From Glandiceps talaboti (Eukaryota > Hemichordata > Enteropneusta > Spengelidae): a stretch of 64,000 nucleotides of DNA. Of this stretch, positions 38,001 through 50,000 are shown piece after piece; the first letter of the stretch is position 1; every line of letters starts with the position of its first letter. Below the pieces are notes generated by a model that saw nothing but the letters and a program-made list of their open reading frames with translations, ran no database searches and was not told where the DNA came from. The position numbers were made by a program, and so were the translations under genes. The stretch is from assembly GCF_964340395.1 (NCBI RefSeq), contig NC_135554.1:22787592-22851591 (forward strand). The letters are read 5' to 3'.

Positions 38001-41000
38001 CTAGGGTCCACCATTTTAGTTCACAGTACGAAAAGTCATATTTGACCATGTCTTTCCACTGGGGTAAATCTTTAGCAGAGGATGTGTAAATGTGTTGAGT
38101 ATGAGACGAAGTGACACCTTTGACTTAATTCACCCCCGGTGACTTCTCCCCTGAGGGGCTGTGAACAGTCAAAAGTGTCACTTTGTCTCATACTACCCCT
38201 TGACAGAGATGGTAGTTAGGTTGGTCACAGGTATGGTACAGGTTGGGTACAGGTGGGTAAATTTGACTTTTCATATAGTAAATCTCGTATAGTAAACAGG
38301 TCTACTCAAGTAGTTGTTTTGTCAACTATTTTTGTCCTTGTTACCACGTCTACTCAAATAAAACCTACCTAAGAGTAACCATTCCTTCTCATTCAGGCTA
38401 CCAGCCTACCATCCACAGACACCACCACACGATCTAGGTTAGTGTAATCTGTTCACCTTATGAGATTCGCCAAGTTTTTATTACAAAAGGGCGATGGATA
38501 TATTCACTTGTTCCAAAGATGCTAGACTGTAATTTGCTAGTTAAATTTCAGTAATTGTATGTGTATTAATGTTATACAGCTTGATGTAGTTTTAGTGGAG
38601 ATTCGACTAACCCTGGGCTTCGCATCACCGTTTCATAGCTGACCCCCACAGGCTACCTGCTCCGAATATATGCATGAACCGTTATTGTTTCGATACTGAG
38701 AGGTATGACATGCAAAAATATACATGTACTAGTATACAATGATATTGTAAGTAATATATCTATTGAGATCAGAAGTGCATATTTTTAATCAGCTCACACA
38801 TCCATATAACATCAGAGGATGAGTGCATTCTTAAGCTCTAGCGTAATTACTGAAAATCACTAATTATGCAAATAACTCATTAAAATTACAAGCTATACAG
38901 TATTATCAAACTTTATGACACATGCACTTTGTTATCATTAATGTATGTACTAAATTACATTGAATTTAAAGCGTGCATTCTTAAGATATAGGCTCATTAC
39001 TGCAAAACTATTAATTATGTAAATAACTCAATAATATTGCAAAGGATAACAATAGGGTTGGATAGGTAACTGGATAAACATTCTGCTAATGAACACCTAT
39101 ACATAGCATGGATCAGTGTGTGGATAATCATTTTTAAAAAACTACAGTTGTGCTACAATGCCATTGGTGCTATTTTTATTTATAGATTTGGAAAATACAA
39201 ATTTAAGATACACACACCTCATTAAATTTATACAATGTTTCATTTTCTAAAGTTCCATACATACCGGTTTTCAAACAGTCATAGATTTGTATAAGAAGTC
39301 ACTTGGTAGACTGAAGTTCATTTGTAGAAACTAATATAGTAAATATACAGCCTGGTGTCACAATTGAATGACCAAGATTTTGACTTTACACATGTGTAAA
39401 TAATGTATACACAACTTTAGTTGTAGTACAACTCCACAGTGTATGTATTAACTTATAAAGCGTTTATACGAATGCCTAACCATTCATGTTGTTATCTTTG
39501 AATTGTATACCTACACCCTTACTTAGTTGTTGTTGTGGACACGGTCTTGTTGCTAGGCATCTCTGTGTTAAGATTTGAATGTTCATCCAGTTGCCTATAT
39601 ATATCCATCCCAATTGTTATTTTTCACATATACACAATTTTACTGTTGCTATTGGCATGGTCTTATTACTAGACACATGTGTATACCCTTTTAAAATGTT
39701 TATCCACTTGCCTAACCATCCCTGTTGTTATCTTTGAAATATATATCCTCATTTGGAAGTTGCTATGGGTGTGGTCTTGTTGCTAGGGCCAGGCATATGT
39801 AACATTGTCCATTTATGTATGTTTATCCACACATGGCCTTTAATTCTATGTTTGTCATTGTAAAATCTTTAAAAAGATTGGTCTGTGAGTCTGTTAAAAA
39901 ATTAAAATAAAAAGTTTTAAAATTAGTAAGTTTATGAGTTATTGTCGGTGATACTTTCAATTCATAATCATATTTTAACATTCTGAATGAAGGAACATTT
40001 AAACTGTTTGTTTTATTGAATTTGCCCAAATTTCAGCGATAAACAATAATTTTCATTCACTCATGGTTTCCCTAACCCTGCCATAGAGAGCGTCGAGTTA
40101 ATTTTTTTTCATCTAATTGAAGACATTTAGGTCGTTTGGGTCATGAGAAACAGAATTGAGGCTGCCCTTATATATACCTACCAATTACTGTTATCTTTAC
40201 AATATACATGTTCTGACTGTTCCTATGGACATGGTCTTGTTGATAGGCATATTTCATACATGTTTTGATATTTTTTTGGCCTGACTAACCAAAAATGTTG
40301 TTACCTTTGCAAAATATACTGGCATTGTTGGCTGTTGCTAAGGCCATATAAGTTGACTATAATCACATGGATTCATGGCTTTTCATTGCCTAACCAATGG
40401 TTAAGAACAGGGTCTTGAGACCACATTTTATTTTTAGCCCCCTAAGACTAATTTTGAAGATAAAAATTGCCAACATGTATTTTTTTATATTTGGTCCTAT
40501 AATGAACGTAACCATATATGTTTCATAAAATTAACATGCATTTCACACGAAAACCCATATGCCCCTGCACTAAAATTTCAGCGATAAAAAATAATTTTCA
40601 TTCACTCATGGTTTTCCTAACCCTGCCATATATTGCGTCGATTTAAATTTTTTTCATCTAATTGAAGACATTTAGGGTCGTTTGGGTCATGAGAAACAGA
40701 ATTAAGCCTGCCCTTATATATACCTACCAATTACTGTTGTTATCTTTACAATATACATAATGTTCTGACTGTTGCTATGGACATGGTCTTGTTGATAGGC
40801 ATATTTTATACATGTTTTGATATTTTTTTGGCCTGACTAACCAAAAATGTTGTTATCTTTGCAAAATATACTGGCATTGTTGGCTGTTGCTAAGGCCATA
40901 TCAATGGAAGTTGACAAAAATCACATGGATTCATGGGTTTTCATTGCCTAACCAATGGTTAAGAATAGGGTCTTGGGGCCACATTTTATTTTTAACCCCC

Positions 41001-44000
41001 TAAGACTAATTTTGAAGATAAAAATCGCCAACATGTATTTTTTTTATATGTGGTCCTATAATGAACGTAACCAGGGGGGGCACGATACCTACCACGTGAT
41101 ATGGTTTGACCCCTAGAACAATAGAGCGTGACCCCGCTGCACTACAACTTAGTACAAGCGAGTATTTCCCGTTTTTCAATGAATTTTGAGTGTATATGTA
41201 AATAATTTCTCAAGATAAATTCCACATTTGTTGTAAAGCTATAAAGCATCATCCCAAACTGCTTAAATAATATCAAAAACGTCCAGTTGTGAAATTATTT
41301 ATGTTCGAATGAAGGAGACAGGTCAAACTACTTAGTCAGAGCTTTCGACGAACGCTATTTTCCGATGTTTTTTTCACAGAAGAACACCATGTATTCAATG
41401 AAAAAAATCAACATTTATACATTTTGATTCATGATATTTACGTTATATCTTGCCACCACTAAATGCTCCACGAATAATGACTATACGGCAGCGTCAAAGA
41501 CTAGTCGAAACTGTCTTAATTTCAAGATGGCGACGCACGCCTGGTCATATTCCTATAAGGGGTGGACCATTTGATATCCTGGGGGGGGGGGGGCTTGGAA
41601 GATTTCGGGGGAAAAAAAGATGCCAAGTGGAAACAAAATCCGGATATGAGTGGGTGATGGAAAAAAAAAGATGGACCACTGCTTCTAGAAAAAAAAATAT
41701 CTTGATAGGGAAATGATGCACAGGTTTGAGTATACTGTTCAACCTGCTCGTACCTCTCCAACCAGGACACTTGTCAAATCATGACAAACAGTTTCAAACA
41801 CGTCAGGGACCAGTCAGTTTCGTTAGCCTGTGGTACATATATATATTTGTTCTTGTCTCTGTTTCTTTCATGAATGGTTTAAATATTACTTCATGTAAGG
41901 GTTCAAACATAACTATACATACAATTATACATATAATACATGTATTACCTAGCTACCACACTAGTTATATGTAATTTTTTGGCTGTTTCACAATCAGTGC
42001 TTCACTTATCTTGCACTTTGGGGCAAAAGTGAACTTGACTGTTTTGTAACAGTAATCTTCATACTATTACTATCACTATTGGATAGTTTATAAAAGAACT
42101 TAATTATTGTCTGAAAGTGTCTGTGAATGGCCTAAACATTGCCTTTAGAAGTAAAAATCCTCCAGGGCCCTAGAACCCCCCCCCCCCCCCCCATTCACAC
42201 ACACACAAGAGGTACACATATTCCAGTCTCAAAGCTCTTCCTCTACAGCTTACTGTCAGATGCTATGAAACTTTATTCATGGGGTCAGTGACTTTTTGTT
42301 GGCCCAATGGAAAATAACACTGACACCCCCCATCCCCCCCAAGCTGGAGAAACTGACCGGTCTATCTAAATGTCTGAGCTCACCAATCAAGTTTCCGATT
42401 TGTATTTTCAGTGTGTCATCATACCATGGCATAAAAACTGTCAATGATGTTTATTTAATTGAAAATCAAATATGTATGAAATATGTAGTTTTCTAAATAA
42501 AATATGTGTGTGATAGAACAGCATCTTTTTACTCTCCGTATTACCCTGTGTGAAAACCAAACAGAAAATTGTGGTAACAAATGTAGGTGTTCAACGTTGA
42601 CGTAAAAAAAATCCGGATATCTCAAAGAAGCAAAGAAAAAAAAAGTTGCCAGCATAGGCGAAGGAGAAAAAAAAAATTCTCAGGCAAGCAGGTGGGGGGG
42701 AAAAAAATGACTCTCCACCAATCTTCCAAGCCCCCCCCCCCCCCCAGGATATCAAATGGTCTACCCCTAATGTAACGTTGTACTAGTAATAGTACCATAC
42801 ACTTTCGAACAAACCACTTTGCCAGAAATGCTGTTATAAATACAAAAAAAAACACCGTAAATCTCACATTTTTATTTTATTTTATATAATTCATTTTTTC
42901 GTGTCATTGTCGAATAACTAGGGCCACCCTGGATACATTATGCAGCGATCACATATAAAATTTCTTACGGGAGTACTCCTCACACTCTCTGCAAGAAATG
43001 CGTCGAAGGCACAACCAGTTTCATTTCACTGGGAACAGCACGTATCTGAAACAATACACATGTAAAAATGTTAAACAACTACATAGTTTACTTGTCGACA
43101 CGAGTGAAACTTCATTTTTCAGTAAGTACGGCAAGACAGAGAACGCAGAAAGAACGTAAACTTATGGGCGTTAGACCGGGTGCGGTACGTTATGCCAGGC
43201 GTAGTGCACTGATCACCGGCACCTGACCTCGAGCTTGCACACTAGCGTACTAGACATAGACGTCGCTTGCTGGACGTTGAATGTCACAACTATCACAGTC
43301 ATTAATTATCAATGGACATGTAGGTATCCAACAAATGCTGCCTTGAAGTTGATTCTAGAAAATGGAATATCCATGTGCTTTTTTCATTTTGGTAAAAACG
43401 CGACCGCGACCTACCGTACCGAACTACAAATACAATGAACTGCAGGCCGGCATGTACACGTACGGTACGGTATACACGGTCACGTCGCTGAATACTTTTC
43501 GATCTGATTTGGTACCAGTACACATAATAAATTACGATGGCAAAAATAAACGAAAGACGAATTTAAAACGTATGAAACGTGACAATGTACGTACCTTGTC
43601 AATCTGTTGTCAACAGCGAATTTGTATCCAGCAGTACACAGTGCTAGGGGTAGGCAGGAAGTGCACTCGACAGTGTATCAATACTGAATGAGCTTCATTG
43701 CGCTGACGCGATAGCGTATCACGTGACTGGCATCGTCCCCCCCCCCTGAACGTAACCATATATGTTTCATAAAATTAACATGCATTTCACACGAAAACCC
43801 ATATGCCCCTGCACTATATCGTCTGTCTTGATAAAAATCTTATCAACAGTGTTACATTTTATCGTCTGGCTCAACAATAATTGTACCAAGAGTGCTACAT
43901 TTTATCGTCTGGCTCAACAAGAATTGTACCAAGAGTGCTACATTTTATCGTCTGGCCCAACAAGAATTGTACCAAGAGTGCTACATTTTATCGTCTGGCT

Positions 44001-47000
44001 CAACAAGAATTGTACCAAGAGTGCTACATTTTATCGTCTGGCCCAACAAGAATTGTACCAAGAGTGCTACATTTTATCGTCTGGCCCAACAAGAATTGTA
44101 CCAAGAGTGCTACATTTTATCGTCTGGCTCAACAAGAATTGTACCAAGAGTGCTACATTTTATCGTCTGGCTCAACAAGAATTGTACCAAGAGTGCTACA
44201 TTTTATCGTCTGGCCCAACAAGAATTGTACCAAGAGTGCTACATTTTATCGTCTGGCTCAACAAGAATTGTACCAAGAGTGCTACATTTTATCGTTTAGC
44301 TCAACAAAAATCTTACCAACACTGATATGCTATCGTTTATCATCTGGCTAGCTCAACAAAATTCTTACCAACAGAAATATTTGTCAAGCAATATGATAAA
44401 ATGTAATAGTAAGATTATCATTTAGCCAGACAATAAAATGTAGCAATGTTTGTAAGATTTTGTGGAGCCAGACGTTTTGTTTCAGGTTTCATAATTTTAA
44501 TTTCTGTTGAAATAACATGAGTTAAATTATTGATTCAGGGAAATATTAATGGTTGGCAGTAAAAACATCAAGACTCCTAGCATGAGTATTCCGGTGTATC
44601 CATCACACAAGGCAACCAGCAGAGTCAAGAAGTTGAAGAAAAAACTGACCAAACTTTACTTATCAGAGGTTAGTTATTGACTTATTCCATCACGCACATT
44701 AGGCAACCAGTAGAGCCAAGAAGTTTATGAGAAAACTGAATTTACCGATTTTAGGGATGCTTGCACAATGTCACTCAAGCTCAATAAACAAACTTTGTTC
44801 ATTTGAGGAGAAGGGGTGTGACGTCAGTGCAATTGCTGGACTTCATTTTCGCACTTCTAACCAAAGTTTGAAGACTTTTAAAAGATTTTGTATTTACAAC
44901 TGAGATGTTGATATAAAGTTGATCAAAATTTACTGAAACATGATTATATGGATATATACTTATATAACATTTTATATTTTTTTCATGTAGGTATTGGAGA
45001 ATGTCCATGTGTGTGAAATATATGAAACCAAAAGACATGCGTAAGACAACACAACTTTGATATCTTTTTAGTCCCTTGAAGGGGACTATTACAATGGGCG
45101 CTGTCCTTCCAGCTGTCCGTGCGTGTCTGCATCCATCTGTCTACTATACATTATTTCTCAGACACATGCAATATCTTTTTTTTTCAAACCTGGCACAAAG
45201 GTGATGTCGTATGGAACATATGCACGTCACTTTGTTTCGTAAATTGTAAACTTGACTGACTGGTATTTATGGCATAACTCAAAAAAATTAATACTTAGAG
45301 GCTCCATTCAAGTCTTTACCCCAAGTTTATATGAGGTACAAGCTATACATTGATCTTTGACCTTTGACCTTGACCTTCAGCATCAATTATCAATATCAAG
45401 CCATGTTTTGCCTGTCACAGATACTTTGTAATATTTGTTTGTTGTCAATTTCTTTCAAATCATGTTCACAGGTGATATAGAAGAAAAGAAATATACACAA
45501 GGATTACTTTTGGTGCTCATGTTATATTTTAATGAAATGTCGACCATATTTGGAGTAACAGATTAATACTAGTAAAATACAGCAGAACTCAAAAACTTCG
45601 ATGCATAGAGACTCTGTTCAAGTGTCTAATACCACATAATCATGTGCAAGCTGTTTTGTGACACATTGATCTTTAACCTTGACCTTGACTTTCAAGGTCA
45701 ATTATCAAAGTCAAGCTATTTCTTGCATATTTCAGGCACTCTGTAGCATTTATTTGTGGCAATTTCTTTCAAAAATCACATCTAAAACTAATGCTGACCA
45801 AGAGATACACCTGCATTACTTTTAGTGATCAAATCACGTTTTACTGAATGATGGCTACATTTGTAGTAAACAGTCATATTTTACTAGTTAACTCATCAAA
45901 AACTTTAATGCATAGAGACTCTATTTAAGTGTCTATTCCCACGTTATTTGGTGTAAACTTTCTTTTCAGACTTTGACTTTGCTCTTGATTTTGACCTTCA
46001 GTGTCAATTATTGATAATCCTGCCTTTTCCTGTATATCGCAGTCACTTTTTTAATATTTATTTGTTGCCACTAACATTTATATTAGTCGCATAGAAATAA
46101 AGTATTTGAGGAACTTTGTGTGCTATGAAGACTTGTTTAAACAAATCACACAAATCTGAAAATGTGAGACAGACCACAAGCTGAGTTTACACATTTTGGG
46201 GTGTATTTTTTGTTGCATACTTAAAGTAATTTAGTTTTCTACTTACTCAGGCTTACTTATTTGAACTGCAAATATCACCTGAATTTTCTGTTTTTCGTCA
46301 ATTTATTTTTATAGTTGTGTATTTTCTCCCCTATATTTGCAGAATGAAGTACAGGATATATAGAATCAAGTTATCCTTCCTGCCACAAGAATATTACAAA
46401 GTAAGATATTGAGATTAGAATTTTACATAGCTTTCTCATACTACAATTTTAATGTAAGCTAATACATAACCTAATAATAATAATGATAATAATGTTGATT
46501 TTTATAGAGCACTTTCCCACTTTGTGCTCAAAGCATTTTACAATTATTACCCCTGGCACAGATCTATAGTGGCACAACGGCCCTTTATACTTCTTCAACT
46601 CCCTGGGGAGTATACCGTACAATCCATTGCAGCCTTTATAAGTGCACAGGATTAAAGCATTCACATTGTAACAAGAAAAATATTGCCAATAATATCTAAT
46701 TATCAACAGAAACGTAGCCCAGAGGCTTGGCTCTCCAGCTTGACAATGTCATTCACCAGTCATAAAAGCCAGTATAATGTATCAGAAAGCCAAGCTTATG
46801 GGCTAGCCCAAAGGTGACCCATACCTCGTATACATTACAGCAGCAAAGAAATCTAAAAGGTGAAAGTGAGAGGCCAGCTTTAATATTGACAACGCTGTTG
46901 AAGTGTTGTGTTTATTGACATAAACTTTAACTGTATGTTTCAAAATATGGCTATTAAATGAAACATTTGTGTACATTTCAGGACACAGCTAATCTTACAT

Positions 47001-50000
47001 CAAGTGATGTGATGTATTATGTGGAGACGAGGTTCATGAAACGTCTAGCGTCAGCCATCAAACAGAAGATGAAACAGATTGCTGACATCCGGTTTGTAAA
47101 TTCTGCATCATATTGTGCCTGATAGAACAGAATATATATATACTAGCTACTATATTTTTCTGTCTAATTTGGAAGTAAAACAGTTGCATTGAAATATTTT
47201 TGTGGATTTTTCAAAGACCAACTGTGTGATACCAGAAATCAGTATGAATGTACAGTTCTGCAACAAAACTTTCTAAGCAGTGATAATTATTTTCCAGCTT
47301 GGTCATAAATTGTATTGAGGAAAGGGTAAAGGTGTATGACTTGAAATAGAATTTCACACCTAGGCCTAGGCGCGTCATTCGAATTTTACTCCCTAGGTGA
47401 GTCATTTGAATTTTACTCCCTAGGCGAGTCATTTGAATTTTACTCCCTAGGCGAGTCATTTGAATTTTAGACCTAGGCCTAGGCGCGTCATTTGAATTTT
47501 ACTCCCTAGGCGCGTCATTTGAATTTTACTCCCTAGGCAAGTCATTTGAATTTTACTCCTAAGGCAAGTCATTTGAATTTTACTCCTTGGACAAGTCATT
47601 TCACATTGTGTGAAGCATGTCAAGCTGATCTGTTTCTGACACTGAAATGTGTAAACATGTGTTTCTTTTCTATTTACCTTGAATATAGAAAGGTATACTC
47701 ATATTAAATAACTGCAAACCCTACTTACATCAGATTTCAAAATACCGTTCAACGGCTCTATTGGACACAATCACACACAAACCAATAAGAAACTGCACAT
47801 GCTACTCTTTAAGATAACAAAATTGAATATCACTCCTGGTGGCAGAACCATGAAATCTTTTAGCTCTCTGATAACTGATATGGCCTAGTAACTATACTGA
47901 AAACATCAGACTGAAGACAATTTTAAATGACATCTAAGATATGTATGAATATAAATATAACCAAGTCAAGATTTTACATTCTTAATTTTTTCACCTGAAT
48001 AACAATAAAAACTTTCCACTCAAGCTTGTGTAATTCTATAATGTATTTGTCTTAAGAATGAAAATCTTGTTAATCCTACAGAATAATGGATTCTGAAACA
48101 AGGGCTTCTGTTCTCAATGATGACTTAGCGGCTGTAAATGATCGTCTTGGTAACCATAGAAACATGGAGGTTGATGCAATCTCAGATGAAGATGACGAAC
48201 CTGATGATGAGGATGGCGATGCAGTTGCTAGGAAGAGGAGAAACCAGAGAACAGATGAGTTGGAATATGAAGAAGGAGGAGAAGAAGAGGAGGAGAGTGT
48301 TGAAGAGGGTGAAGAATCAGGTATAAGGGGGAGGGGAGTTGCATATGTACCAGATATAACTGGTGTGTGTGCGCATACAAGTGGTATTTGCACTGCAGTG
48401 CAATACCGAAAACATTATTGCATATATACTATGTGGAAATGATGGTGCAATTGTTTGTTGTACACAAAAGCTCATGATTGCAAAGTATCGTTTTTTACAG
48501 AAATTTGCTGTTTCCTTTAAACTTGTAATAATAACACAACCCCATACTGCTTGAGTCGTGCTTGCAGTGTTTACTGCTGTACTTCACAAGTGTAGCAAGT
48601 AAAAGTACAGCTGCAGTGAACTGCAATCATTTGTATAAATACCCCGAGTACACCACACTTGCACTTACGTGTCATAGGGTTCTGTAATATTGTTGCTGCA
48701 TCTGTATAAAACACACTATGGTTGAACCCCCACAATGCATGAGTACGGGTATTGTGTACCAGGATTGTTTGGTACTGTATTGTGCTGTGCTGCAGTGCAA
48801 ATACTACAGTATGTGCTCACACTGGTGCAAGTAATCACTGGTATACAAAAAGGCCGTTATGGTCACGGGCCGTTATGGTCACGGGCCGTTATGACTGGCA
48901 TTCCAACTGATAATATCAGTTACCTAAGATCATCCCAAATTAATGATGGATTACACAAGAGCATGATAGCAATGATTTAGCTATGCGGATATAATCACCC
49001 TACAATCAGGATAGCGTATACCCAGTAAATCCCTGAAAATATACACTTGAAGATCATGGAAATGTATGAAAATATAACACTGCATGTTTTTGTATGATTA
49101 GATAATTTGGAGAAAAGAAATTATGTTCAGTTCAACAGACCCTAATTTTAAAATATGTCAGTGTTTTATGAAATTTACTCCATAAACTTTATTTCAGATT
49201 GTCATCATAACTCATACATTTCTTATCTCTTCTGTGCATGTACTTATCAAAGATGCAGAAGAAGAAGATGGACAAAATGAAGGTGAACAAGATGATGATG
49301 AAGTTAATGAGAGAGAAGAGAAAGCCGATGAGGTTCAGGTTACTAGAGGAAATGAGACTTTGACTCCGAGGAACAAGAAGAAAACGAGTACAAAGAAAAA
49401 GAAGAAAACAGAAAAAGTAGTTGATAGTGATAGAGTTGATGTAAGAACAATTGTCTATATTTACACTCCACTCTGTACATTTACAAAATTTAGACAAAAT
49501 AACTATATTTTTGGATTGATGGCTGTTGGCCCATTTGTAGAAAAGAGAGACAAAGAAGAAGTACATGTGCAGAAGTAAAACAGTGCTTCAGTAATGTCAT
49601 TGACAAATATTTTTTCAAACTTGGAATGAACTTCAAGGATAAATTTAATTGAAAATCAAATTCCCTTGATCTCTTTAAACTTTGCCATATGTAAGTTTGC
49701 TTCAGGTCTTTTTGAAATAAGAAAACTAATTTGGAGGTTTATTGTCTTGTTTAAGGAAATCAATAATGTTGCCCATAGAATTAACACCATATGCGGTGGC
49801 CATATTGGATTCTACGGCCATTTTGGATTCCAGGGCCATATTGGATTCTAAAATGGCATAATTTTGATATCACTTTTACCTCTATATTATATGAGGACCA
49901 CTGATTTTTTTATCTCTATTTTAACTGAGAACAGGTTGGATTTTCTGTGAACAAAGTAACGGCAAAAATGTTAACTGTTTATCCGAGGTACATTTTACAA

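Noticed and set aside
38395-38440. Possible exon between CATTCAG and GTTAGT in the 10-kb intron
   Set aside because: Exons 23 and 24 already match in phase across the trigger loop; an insertion here would break a conserved protein segment.
43838-44330. CRISPR array
   Set aside because: Units are head-to-tail without unique spacers, and the DNA is from an animal genome.
43762-44351. Three overlapping forward ORFs of 135-187 codons
   Set aside because: They are the same 43-bp satellite read in three frames, with no non-repeat content.
47211-47459. Minus-strand ORF with MTRLGSKIQ repeats
   Set aside because: Product of the 27-bp minisatellite.
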